A DNA stretch of 7,190 nucleotides, taken from Acidobacteriota bacterium (GTDB lineage: Bacteria > Acidobacteriota > Terriglobia > Terriglobales > Acidobacteriaceae). Each line of letters starts with the position of its first letter. Within the stretch, counting starts at the first letter, position 1. The translations under genes were made by a program, and so were the position numbers. Below are positions 1-5,833 of this stretch, piece by piece. The notes beneath the pieces are model-generated. The model saw only the letters and a program-made list of their open reading frames with translations, was not told where the DNA came from and made no database searches. Where the stretch lies: assembly GCA_019510535.1 (NCBI GenBank), contig JAEKKE010000321.1:1-7190 (forward strand), in the 5' to 3' direction.

Positions 1-1
1 G

Positions 2-1069
2 CTGATGAACGATGGGGACCTCTCTGCGTCCGCAGCCGCCACGGCAAAGTCAATTGCCACGCTCCTTAAGGAATTCCGAGGCAGCGACGGCATGTATGCC
101 TTCAGCCGCGATACCAATGGCGCATACGAACATGTACCGTCGATCTTTTCGAGCGTCGCCTGGTGGAACGGGCGGTTGAATTTGCCGGATGCAAACCAGA
201 TGTTTGCTGCGTGGGCTGGCTCGCAGTTCAGTACGGACTGGGGAACGCGTTCGGTAGCGAGTTCGGCGGGGATCTACGATCCCATCAGCTATCACCACGG
301 TTCGGTCTGGCCGCTCTACACCGGCTGGGTCAGCATGGCGGAGTTCCGCTCAGGACATACGCTCTCCGCCACCGAGCATCTGCGCCAGAATATGCAGCGC
401 ACCTGGCTGCAGGATCCCGGCTTCGTCACCGAGGTGTTGTCAGGCAAGTTCTATCAGCCGCTGGGCCGCAGCAGCTCACACCAGTTGTGGTCGTCTGCGA
501 TGGTGCTCTCGCCTGCCATCCGCGGGCTCTTCGGGATTGAAGCGGATGCGCAGCAGCATGCCCTGTATGTCCATCCGCAATTGCCGGCAGACTGGAATGA
601 GGCCACGCTGAACAACGTGCGCGTCGGCGATGACTTCTATACCGTCACGATGCGGCGCATCGACGGATCGCTGGAGGTGGAGGCAACCTCGGAGAAGCCA
701 ACGACGCTCGCTCTGGTTCCGGGATTGGGGCCGCCCGCAGCTCCGCAGAAGCCATCGACACATCATGTGCTTCGCCTGCCGTTGCCGGCAGTCGAGGTAG
801 CTCTCCCGCTTATGCAGCCGCGCGAAGGAGAAGAGACTTCGGAGCTCAAAGTCGTCGATCAGCAACTGTCCGATCGCCGTCTGACGCTCACACTGGAAGC
901 GCCCACTGGAACCGCGCAACAATTAAAGGTGCGTACAAACAGCAAACAGAAGCTGGCGTTGCATGAGAATGGTGGCGAACTTCACAATGACGTATTACAG
1001 ATCTCATTCGAAGGAACGCCCCAGCCCATGCCGAAATATGTTTCGAAGACGGTGACTCTGACCTGGTAA
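2..1069 (+). CDS. Six-hairpin (MGH1/GH63/debranching-enzyme-like) glycoside hydrolase, C-terminal part
   Basis: The reading frame is already open at the left edge (a Leu codon precedes the Met at 5-7), so this is the last ~355 residues of a longer protein ending in TAA at 1067-1069. Counting from that Met, residues ~45-175 look like the end of an (alpha/alpha)6 catalytic barrel. The tell-tale segment is YDPISYHHGSVWPLYTGW (91-108), the form of the HxGSVWP motif in MGH1-like, GH63 and glycogen-debranching-type enzymes. It is followed by a conserved block around VTEVLSG (141-147) and SSSHQLWSSAM (156-166). By analogy with GH63, Glu143 could be a catalytic carboxylate; this is inference. Residues ~180-354 are strand-rich and look like an accessory beta domain. 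Substrate specificity cannot be read; alpha-glucan or another alpha-linked sugar is likely. Any signal peptide and the second catalytic acid would lie upstream. It converges on the M20 gene at 1155. Confidence 0.85.
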   Translation: MMNDGDLSASAAATAKSIATLLKEFRGSDGMYAFSRDTNGAYEHVPSIFSSVAWWNGRLNLPDANQMFAAWAGSQFSTDWGTRSVASSAGIYDPISYHHGSVWPLYTGWVSMAEFRSGHTLSATEHLRQNMQRTWLQDPGFVTEVLSGKFYQPLGRSSSHQLWSSAMVLSPAIRGLFGIEADAQQHALYVHPQLPADWNEATLNNVRVGDDFYTVTMRRIDGSLEVEATSEKPTTLALVPGLGPPAAPQKPSTHHVLRLPLPAVEVALPLMQPREGEETSELKVVDQQLSDRRLTLTLEAPTGTAQQLKVRTNSKQKLALHENGGELHNDVLQISFEGTPQPMPKYVSKTVTLTW

Positions 1070-1094
1070 CTCCAGGTGTGCCCAGTACCGGGTG

Positions 1095-1119
1095 CCCCAG
1101 GTCCCTCGGGGACCTGGGG
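1095..1119. repeat. Perfect GC-rich hairpin between convergent genes
   Basis: CCCCAGGTCC (1095-1104) and GGACCTGGGG (1110-1119) are exact inverted copies around CTCGG; an extra C-G pair gives an 11-bp stem with a 3-nt loop. It lies between the two convergent stop codons (1069 and 1155) and could stop transcription from either side, but neither flank carries a T-run, so it is not a canonical intrinsic terminator. A second small inverted repeat, TCGCGT (1122-1127) with ACGCGA (1131-1136), follows directly. The GTGCCCCAGGTCC-type wording resembles interspersed intergenic palindromes I associate with acidobacterial genomes; that is from memory and would need a genome-wide count. Confidence 0.6.
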
Positions 1120-1154
1120 ATTCGCGTGACACGCGAGCCATCTTTCTATTCTCG

Positions 1155-2666
1155 CTACCGCAGCATCAGACTCGCCAGCGTCGTCACACCATCAAACAGA
1201 TTCCCTAATCGGATATTCTCGTTATCCGTGTGCTGGTTATCGTCATAGTTCGCAATCGATATCCCCACCGTCGGCACATGAAACGCATCGATGAACGGTG
1301 AAGCCGGCACGCTGCCGCCGAGCGTGCGAATGCGCACAATCCTGTCTCCCCAGGCAGCTTTCAGGGCGTCGGTCGCAAATACCGCCTGCGGATCGTTTGG
1401 ATCCGTCCTCCATGCTCCGCCGCTCGTGGCTGTCAGAGCACGCGAGGAGACTTTGGCTACCTTCGCATGTGCCGCAAGGGTTGCCACATCCGGATCCTTG
1501 TCGACAATGTAGTACCCCTGGGCGCGGATGAAGTCGATCACCCGTTCCGCCATTAGCTGCGGACGATTCTCTTTCACCAGCCGCATCGCGATCTCCGCCG
1601 TTGCGCTGGCGGCAATCACACCGCCAACCTCGCCGCCTTTCATGGTGTGCACGCTGAACGCGGGAAGATTGAGCCCCTCCTGCAGCGAATGTGCCGCGCC
1701 GTCCAGCGATCCCACACCGAAGTCGCGCTGCATCTGCGCGCTCTGGTCAGGCACCGCGTCCATCATCGCCTTCGCCTCAGGAGCGAAGGGAACCACGTCG
1801 CTGTAGAAACCGGGAATGACCACCTTGCCCGTGCTGTCCACCATCGAAGCGATGAGTTGCGCCAGGCGCACATTGGCGTCCGGCATCCAGTTGCCGTAGT
1901 TGCCGCTGTGCATCCCCTGCTTGGCGGTGTAGACGGTTACGTTGACGCTGGCTCCGCCACGCGCGCCGTAATAGATGGTCGACCCGCTGGGATGCTGCGG
2001 TCCATCGAGAATAACCAGAAGATCGGAACGAAGCTTCTCCGGATACTTCTGAATCACCTCGGCCAGCCCTTTGCCGCCGCCTTCCTCTTCGCCATCGAGG
2101 AAGAGCTTTACGTTCTCTCGCTGCGACGATCCGATCGCGTCTAATGCGCAGAGAAAGGCCTCGATCGGGGCTTTGTCGTCTCCCGCAGCGCGCGCATAGA
2201 TCCGCCATGCATCGGGAAAGGCTGCACTCGACAGATCGGTCACCACCGTGCCGCCGGCTTCGATACTGTCGGTCCGCACGACCGGAACAAACGGGTCGGG
2301 TTGCGCCCACCGTTTTGCATCGACCGGCTGGCCGTCGTAATGGATATAGAAGAGGATTGTCCGTTTCGCTCCCGGGGTGGTCTTCTCTCCGAAGACCATG
2401 GGAACCCCACTGCTCGTCGGCCATATCGCCGTATCCAGGCCGCGCTTTTTCATCATCGCGGCTAGCAGATCTGCATTGGCCTGCAGCGCTTTAGCATCGC
2501 CGTGGATATTCGGCAGCGACAACAGCTTGAGATACTCCCCTACGATCTCGCGGCGATGCGTGTCGGCGTAGGTGTGAACTCTGCTGACATCGACGGTCTG
2601 CGCCGGCAGTGAAGACACGACGCTGCAGGTAAGCGCAAGAAGAGAAAAGATGCGGGAACTCGTCAC
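1155..2666 (-). CDS. Exported M20 family zinc dipeptidase/peptidase
   Basis: This is a 503-residue metallopeptidase of the M20 clan, closest in motif layout to carnosinase/CNDP-type dipeptidases. The dinuclear zinc site is complete. HYD (His109, Asp111) is in IHYDGQP, the bridging Asp is in GDDKAP (Asp163), the catalytic Glu and its neighbour are in DGEEEGGG (Glu194-Glu195), Asp221 is in ILDGP, and the last His is in DNQHTDNEN (His479). The lid-domain His of GMHSGNYG (His253) and the GGSVP substrate loop (450-454) are also present. Residues 1-23 form a signal peptide (hydrophobic stretch, then SSLPAQ), so the enzyme probably acts outside the cytoplasmic membrane, hydrolysing short peptides. 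The start is GTG at 2666; AAGGAG (minus strand, 2673-2678) lies 6 nt upstream, which fixes it. The gene is divergent from the 2877 gene. The family is secure; the exact substrate is unknown. Confidence 0.93.
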   Translation of the reverse strand: MTSSRIFSLLALTCSVVSSLPAQTVDVSRVHTYADTHRREIVGEYLKLLSLPNIHGDAKALQANADLLAAMMKKRGLDTAIWPTSSGVPMVFGEKTTPGAKRTILFYIHYDGQPVDAKRWAQPDPFVPVVRTDSIEAGGTVVTDLSSAAFPDAWRIYARAAGDDKAPIEAFLCALDAIGSSQRENVKLFLDGEEEGGGKGLAEVIQKYPEKLRSDLLVILDGPQHPSGSTIYYGARGGASVNVTVYTAKQGMHSGNYGNWMPDANVRLAQLIASMVDSTGKVVIPGFYSDVVPFAPEAKAMMDAVPDQSAQMQRDFGVGSLDGAAHSLQEGLNLPAFSVHTMKGGEVGGVIAASATAEIAMRLVKENRPQLMAERVIDFIRAQGYYIVDKDPDVATLAAHAKVAKVSSRALTATSGGAWRTDPNDPQAVFATDALKAAWGDRIVRIRTLGGSVPASPFIDAFHVPTVGISIANYDDNQHTDNENIRLGNLFDGVTTLASLMLR

Positions 2667-2713
2667 AGCACACTCCTTCGAACAGAGTTGAACTGCCAGA
2701 CACGTGCGGCCAG

Positions 2714-2729
2714 GAAGCCATGCGGCTTC
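2714..2729 (-). other. Small hairpin in the leader of the M20 gene
   Basis: GAAGCC (2714-2719) and GGCTTC (2724-2729) are perfect inverted copies around a 4-nt loop. The hairpin falls inside the ~80-nt leader that the predicted promoter at 2753-2781 would give. It does not overlap the ribosome binding site at 2673-2678, and no regulatory role is evident. Confidence 0.3.
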
Positions 2730-2752
2730 ATAAAGATGGAACGGATACCTGA

Positions 2753-2781
2753 GTTATACACATCAGTCGCTCTGCGCCAAA
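2753..2781 (-). promoter_or_regulatory. Candidate sigma70-type promoter for the M20 gene
   Basis: On the minus strand, TTTGGC (2776-2781, three of six to TTGACA) is followed after 17 nt by TATAAC (2753-2758, five of six to TATAAT). Transcription would start near 2746, giving a leader of about 80 nt before the GTG at 2666. This is a pattern match only, supported by its place in the divergent intergenic region. Confidence 0.4.
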
Positions 2782-2876
2782 GCCGCTGCGGGAACTAAAT
2801 TGACCTTGGCGTTGTCTATCTCCTCGTGCAAGGCGCGGCGTGCTTCCATTGGCGGTCGAGTGGTAGTCTCACAATT

Positions 2877-4013
2877 GTGATCAGGCGTTGCTTCTCCGCG
2901 GTTCTTCTCAGTGTTGCCCTGGGAACAGTTGTGTTTGCCCAGCAGCCGGCGCAGGAGAAAAATCCGTCGACCACCGTGCAGCTTCCGCCGGCGCCGCTGC
3001 TCCCGCAATCGCTCGGCACGTGGACGCTCACCGATCAGAAGCCCGCTGTCACCGATACAGGCCTCAACGACGTCATCAACAAAGAGCTGGGCGTAAAGCG
3101 GTCGCAGGCCGGCGTTTACACCTCCGGAAAGAATCAGCTCTCGATCGTCGCGACGCAGTATATGGATGCAACCGGCGCGTACGCGGCCTTCGCTTCGCTG
3201 CGGCAGGCGGGCACACACGCCGCTCCGGCAAAGGTTGGCAATGAGGCTGAGGTGAAGGGAAACGACGTGCTCTTCTGGAGCGGACCAACACTGGTCTCTG
3301 CATCGTTTCAAACGCAGCCTGACTACAAAGCATTGGAGACATTGACCAATGGCTTACCGAAGCTTGGCGGCGCCGCCGGCCACGCTCCAGGCCTGCTCTC
3401 GTATCTACCGAAGTCAGGTCTTCGTGCGGAGAGCGTGAAGTATGCCGTTGGTCCGGCAACCTATCAGCACGATGGCGGGCAGTTGAATCCATCCATCGTA
3501 GATTTCTCCAAGTCGCCGGAGATCGCCACAGGGCAATATCCTCATGGCACCTTCGTTGCGATCTACTATCCCACGCCAACGATTGCCGGTGACCGCTCAC
3601 GCGCACTGCTGAAAGATCTGCTCGATCATCTGCCCGCAGGAGCGATAACAGACTCCATCGCTGTTCGGCGAGCTGGCCCTATTGTCGCGATCACCTATGG
3701 TCAGTTCACCGCCGAAGAAGCGAAGAAGCTTCTTGACCAGGTGCACTATGAGACCAATGTCACCTGGAACAAGCCCGAAGGTTACATCAGTGAAGCCAGC
3801 AAGGCGGCGCGTCTTCTGGTCAACATCATCCTTGGTGTCTTTGCTATGGGTCTTGCTGCATTGGTGCTGGGTGCATTCTTTGGTGGAGGCCGTGCATTGA
3901 TTCGCATATTGCAAGGAAAGCCGGCCTCGTCGATGCATGATGCCGAGTTCATTCACCTTGATCTGCGCCAGGATCTGCGTCAGGACGCTCCACCCCCGCC
4001 CCAGCAAAACTGA
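2877..4013 (+). CDS. Exported, C-terminally membrane-anchored protein of unknown function (possibly DUF6599-like)
   Basis: From GTG at 2877 the product has 378 residues and opens with an obvious signal peptide (IRRCF, a hydrophobic run, then VFAQQ; cleavage about residue 22). An upstream GTG at 2826 adds 17 residues before that signal and has no Shine-Dalgarno; neither start has a convincing one, so I prefer 2877 on the signal peptide. The bulk (~25-315) is a mixed alpha/beta exported region opening with a proline-rich stretch and then LPQSLGTWTL, which resembles the opening of acidobacterial DUF6599 proteins; this family call is from memory. A single membrane span follows (around LVNIILGVFAMGLAALVLGA), then a tail with a tandem DLRQ DLRQ and a proline run. 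No catalytic motif is recognisable. The layout places the main domain outside and the short tail inside. An envelope role is inference. Confidence 0.8.
   Translation: MIRRCFSAVLLSVALGTVVFAQQPAQEKNPSTTVQLPPAPLLPQSLGTWTLTDQKPAVTDTGLNDVINKELGVKRSQAGVYTSGKNQLSIVATQYMDATGAYAAFASLRQAGTHAAPAKVGNEAEVKGNDVLFWSGPTLVSASFQTQPDYKALETLTNGLPKLGGAAGHAPGLLSYLPKSGLRAESVKYAVGPATYQHDGGQLNPSIVDFSKSPEIATGQYPHGTFVAIYYPTPTIAGDRSRALLKDLLDHLPAGAITDSIAVRRAGPIVAITYGQFTAEEAKKLLDQVHYETNVTWNKPEGYISEASKAARLLVNIILGVFAMGLAALVLGAFFGGGRALIRILQGKPASSMHDAEFIHLDLRQDLRQDAPPPPQQN
3960..3983 (+). repeat. Tandem 12-bp coding repeat in the C-terminal tail
   Basis: GATCTGCGCCAG (3960-3971) and GATCTGCGTCAG (3972-3983) match at 11 of 12 positions and encode DLRQ twice in the presumed cytosolic tail of the anchored protein. 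Such an in-frame duplication suggests replication slippage and possible copy-number variation between strains. Confidence 0.6.
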
Positions 4014-4077
4014 CCCGTTTCTGGTGCAGCAAAATATCTAACGGGCTGAATTCAGGCAGGTTCCCTGGAAAAGGTTA

Positions 4078-4100
4078 CCCTTTCGTAGGAGAACAAAGGG
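4078..4100 (+). other. Weak inverted repeat downstream of the anchored-protein gene
   Basis: CCCTTT (4078-4083) and AAAGGG (4095-4100) are inverted copies across an 11-nt loop, 65 bases past the stop codon. There is no T-run after it, so it is at best a poor transcription stop or mRNA 3' stabiliser. The rest of 4014-4180 shows no gene; it is AT-richer than its surroundings. Confidence 0.25.
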
Positions 4101-4183
4101 CGAACAGATTTGGGCTCGGGTTACTGTTTGGTCACTCTTTATCTCATTGATAATAAGCGGCTTGTGGACGGCCAGAAATTGCC

Positions 4184-4213
4184 TTGACACCCCGTTTGGG
4201 CGAACCATAGTAT
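4184..4213 (+). promoter_or_regulatory. Strong sigma70-type promoter driving a short transcript
   Basis: TTGACA (4184-4189) is a perfect -35 box. After 18 nt comes TAGTAT (4208-4213, four of six to TATAAT); CATAGT at 4206-4211 with 16-nt spacing is an equal alternative. An AT-rich stretch upstream (around 4136-4156) could act as an UP element. No open reading frame with a ribosome binding site follows, so the product is probably RNA. Confidence 0.55.
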
Positions 4214-4219
4214 TTCGCC

Positions 4220-4303
4220 AGAAAGTTCTGATGGCTTTGCCTCCGTTGGAACTATTCTCCCTACGAAGAGGCCGCCCTGTTGCCGGGCGGCTTCTTCCTT
4301 TTC
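4220..4303 (+). ncRNA. Candidate small RNA of about 84 nt
   Basis: The span is set by the promoter at 4184-4213 (start near 4220) and the intrinsic terminator ending at 4303. Only ~45 nt precede the terminator stem, giving a typical minimal trans-acting sRNA layout: an unstructured 5' part and a stable 3' hairpin with a U tract. The 5' part contains TTTGCCTCCG, which holds CCTCC, an anti-Shine-Dalgarno-like pyrimidine motif that could pair with ribosome binding sites; this is inference. The ATG at 4231 opens a frame running straight through the terminator without a ribosome binding site, so coding is unlikely. Known acidobacterial RNA motifs (Acido-1, Acido-Lenti-1) are possible matches, but I cannot compare them from memory. 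Confidence 0.4.
4265..4303 (+). terminator. Strong intrinsic terminator
   Basis: The 13-nt left arm GAAGAGGCCGCCC (4265-4277) pairs with GGGCGGCTTCTTC (4285-4297), with one G-T wobble and a 7-nt loop (TGTTGCC). A short U tract, CTTTTC, follows at 4298-4303. This is the best terminator in the window. The A/G-rich left flank gives a weaker reverse-strand tail, so it may be partly bidirectional. It ends the candidate sRNA and insulates the tRNA gene downstream. Confidence 0.8.
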
Positions 4304-4316
4304 ATTTACGCCGCCT

Positions 4317-4345
4317 TTGCGTGCGGCCCCAATCCCCGATAAAAT
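4317..4345 (+). promoter_or_regulatory. Candidate promoter of the tRNA-Thr gene
   Basis: TTGCGT (4317-4322, three of six) is followed after 17 nt by TAAAAT (4340-4345, five of six to TATAAT). Initiation near 4352 would leave only ~7 nt of 5' leader before the mature tRNA at 4359. It lies just after the terminator at 4265-4303, consistent with an independent transcription unit. Confidence 0.5.
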
Positions 4346-4358
4346 CACTGAGGAGTCC

Positions 4359-4434
4359 GCCGACGTAGCTCAGTTGGTAGAGCAGCTGATTCGTAATCAG
4401 CAGGTCGCCGGTTCAAGTCCGGCCGTCGGCTCCA
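4359..4434 (+). tRNA. tRNA-Thr (anticodon CGU)
   Basis: This is a full cloverleaf. The acceptor arm GCCGACG (4359-4365) pairs perfectly with CGTCGGC (4424-4430). The D arm is GCTC/GAGC with the AGTTGGTA loop. The anticodon stem GCTGA (4385-4389) pairs with TCAGC (4397-4401) around a 7-nt loop TTCGTAA, putting CGT at 4392-4394, which reads ACG threonine codons. The T arm is GCCGG/CCGGC around TTCAAGT. The discriminator is T4431 and the CCA tail is encoded (4432-4434). There is no intron. No integrase or duplicated tRNA 3' end is visible, so there is no sign that it serves as an integration site here. Confidence 0.98.
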
Positions 4435-4481
4435 GTTACTTCCGCATCGTTTCCAGCGACAACCCTTCGATAATCACAGCT

Positions 4482-4501
4482 CGGCCATCACCGGTCGTTT
4501 T
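4482..4501 (+). terminator. Weak possible terminator after the tRNA
   Basis: CGGCC (4482-4486) can pair with GGTCG (4493-4497), one G-T wobble, 6-nt loop, followed by TTTT (4498-4501). The 5-bp stem is short, so this is only a tentative end for the tRNA transcript, 48 bases past its CCA. Confidence 0.3.
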
Positions 4502-4559
4502 ATCCATTTCGATTGGATTCAACCAGAATTATGAGCGAGATCGGGATCTAAGAGCCCTT

Positions 4560-4667
4560 TGTTTGTCATTTCGAAGCGCTCGGCGGCCCGGCCAGCTTTG
4601 CTGGCTGGGAAGCGTGAGCGGAGAAATCTGTTTTTCCCGTTCCGTCTGGATGCGCCAAAAACAAACA
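4560..4667. repeat. Hairpin-type interspersed repeat
   Basis: This is a set of nested inverted repeats. CCCGGCCAGC (4587-4596) pairs with GCTGGCTGGG (4600-4609, one wobble) around TTT. CGCTC (4577-4581) pairs with GAGCG (4616-4620), ATTTC (4568-4572) with GAAAT (4623-4627), and outermost TGTTTGT (4560-4566) with ACAAACA (4661-4667). The border wording TTTGTCATTTCGA...GGAGAAATCTG resembles abundant bacterial intergenic repeats of the TTGTCATTCCGAGCG...GAGGAATCTG type that I recall from acidobacterial genomes. It encodes no protein and may act as an RNA structure between the tRNA and the small ORF at 4715. Confidence 0.6.
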
Positions 4668-4714
4668 CCGTTCACGTGCAGCTTTGATCCGTCGATGAAT
4701 CGGAGATGTTCACC

Positions 4715-4810
4715 ATGCACGATCTCTTCATCGCCGTCCTCTTTCTCGTGATTCTTGTTGCTCCTTGTCTCGTCGCTCTGGGCTTAACGGACGATACGGG
4801 CGAACTTTAG
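4715..4810 (+). CDS. Small single-span membrane peptide, 31 residues
   Basis: ATG at 4715 to TAG at 4808-4810. The ribosome binding site GGAGA (4702-4706) sits 8 nt before the ATG, better placed than those of several larger genes here. The peptide begins MHDLF, has an uninterrupted hydrophobic run at residues 4-24 with one Pro17 and one Cys18, and ends with the acidic tail TDDTGEL. One transmembrane helix is therefore the simplest reading. The N-terminus carries few charges and no cleavage site is evident. It is too short for most gene finders and I do not recognise a family. It stands alone between the repeat at 4560-4667 and the HTH-TPR gene 102 bases downstream. Function unknown; a chance ORF remains possible, but the ribosome site and clean hydrophobic profile argue against it. 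Confidence 0.55.
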   Translation: MHDLFIAVLFLVILVAPCLVALGLTDDTGEL

Positions 4811-4825
4811 TACCAGATTTGGTAC
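4810..4825. promoter_or_regulatory. Operator-like palindrome upstream of the HTH-TPR gene
   Basis: GTACCA (4810-4815) and TGGTAC (4820-4825) are perfect inverted copies around GATT. The left arm begins on the last base of the small ORF's stop codon, and the whole lies 42 bases before the -35 box of the next gene. It may be a protein-binding site or a weak stem ending the small ORF transcript. No T-run follows. Confidence 0.35.
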
Positions 4826-4866
4826 GCGAAATCCACTGATTTCTTCCGTAGACCCCGCTAACCCTC

Positions 4867-4895
4867 TTGATTACAGCCTGTTTGCGAAGCATACT
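4867..4895 (+). promoter_or_regulatory. Candidate promoter of the HTH-TPR gene
   Basis: TTGATT (4867-4872, four of six) and CATACT (4890-4895, four of six) are separated by 17 nt. Initiation near 4902 would give a leader of only ~11 nt carrying AGGAG (4905-4909). The spacing is normal, not the stretched 19-20 nt typical of MerR-activated promoters. Confidence 0.4.
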
Positions 4896-4912
4896 CGGCA
4901 CAAGAGGAGACG

Positions 4913-5827
4913 GTGCCGACTGAGATAACCCCAAGCGATAGCTACAGCCGCCAAGATGTGCTTCGTATTCTGCGGCTCCATCCCCGGCAACTGGCCGGGT
5001 GGGAGCGTGCCGGCCTCTCCGCCGTCAAAGAAAGCTATAGCTTTGAAGATCTGGTGCGGTTGCGCCGTCTGCGTGACCTCAGCACTTCGCGTATCTCATC
5101 CCGCTCGATCCGTGCCGGCATCGATGCCATGCAGCGTGTTTCCGGAATGACCAACCCCTTGGTTGAGGCTGCCTCGATTGCCCGCCGTGGCTCCCGTCTG
5201 GTCTTTCGTCACTCCGGTGCTCTGGTGGATCCTGTAGCGCAGCAGCTTCTCTTCGACTTCGATCCGCAGGCAGCCCGTCCGCTGGCTGTGGTGCGCGCGC
5301 ATGAGGCGGCCATCGACAAGGCGATGCACGTGCAGGAGATGTTCCTGCAGGCGGTGCAACTGGAAGAGCACACCGCGACCATCGGCCAGGCGCAGCAGAT
5401 TTATATCGACCTGCTGGAGCTCGATCCGAATCACGCTCCGGGCTGCATCAACCTCGGCACCATCTATTACAACCAGAAGCTGTATGGCCGCGCCGAGCAA
5501 CTCTACCGTCGCGCCACGATTGCCGACCCCAGCTATGCGTTGGCTTTCTTCGACCTTGGCAACGTGCTGGACGAGCTCCAGCGGCTTCCTGAGGCCATCG
5601 AGGCTTACAAGCGCGCCATCGCCCTGTCGCCCTCCTACGCCGACGCTCATTACAACCTGGCGTTGACCTTCGAGCGCTGCGCAGAGCGCCGCCGGGCGCT
5701 GCCGCACTGGCTCGCCTATGTCCGTCTGGACCCCATCGGTCCCTGGGCCACCCACGCGCGCAGCCAGGCCAGACGCATCCTGGCCGGTGAAAAGCTGTCC
5801 ATCGTGAAACGCCACGCGAGCAAATAG
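4913..5827 (+). CDS. MerR-type helix-turn-helix protein fused to tetratricopeptide repeats
   Basis: A 304-residue protein. Residues 11-56 fit a MerR-like winged HTH: YSRQDVLRIL, then RQLAGWERAGL, then SYSFEDLVRLRRLRDL. Residues ~60-80 would be the start of the linker helix. The usual effector-binding domain is absent. Instead four 34-residue TPR units sit in exact register at 141-174 (degenerate), 175-208, 209-242 and 243-276, the middle two with the best TPR consensus (NLGTIYYNQ..., DLGNVLDELQ...). The product is probably a cytosolic DNA-binding protein whose partner contacts go through the TPR groove; its regulon is unknown. The start is GTG at 4913, with AGGAG at 4905-4909 only 3 nt away, a tight spacing. 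The next in-frame start would cut the HTH, so this one stands. The gene appears monocistronic, with a repeat element directly behind it. Confidence 0.9.
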   Translation: MPTEITPSDSYSRQDVLRILRLHPRQLAGWERAGLSAVKESYSFEDLVRLRRLRDLSTSRISSRSIRAGIDAMQRVSGMTNPLVEAASIARRGSRLVFRHSGALVDPVAQQLLFDFDPQAARPLAVVRAHEAAIDKAMHVQEMFLQAVQLEEHTATIGQAQQIYIDLLELDPNHAPGCINLGTIYYNQKLYGRAEQLYRRATIADPSYALAFFDLGNVLDELQRLPEAIEAYKRAIALSPSYADAHYNLALTFERCAERRRALPHWLAYVRLDPIGPWATHARSQARRILAGEKLSIVKRHASK

Positions 5828-5833
5828 TTCCCA

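Noticed and set aside
1777..2424. 215-codon minus-strand frame overlapping the M20 gene
   Set aside because: It is a shifted frame on the same strand as the M20 gene; the translation is Arg-rich without motifs, while the M20 frame has every zinc ligand.
2763..3311. 182-codon minus-strand frame
   Set aside because: It overlaps the signal-peptide gene on the other strand and gives an Arg/Cys-rich translation typical of GC-rich shadow frames.
4231..4368. Possible peptide from the ATG inside the candidate small RNA
   Set aside because: It has no ribosome binding site and no stop before the strong terminator; the frame continues into the tRNA.
4359..4434. tRNA-Thr as an attachment site of an integrated element
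   Set aside because: No integrase gene and no repeated copy of the tRNA 3' end is present in the window.
4317..4751. 144-codon plus-strand frame
   Set aside because: It reads straight through the complete tRNA-Thr and the hairpin repeat, and overlaps the better-supported small ORF in another frame.
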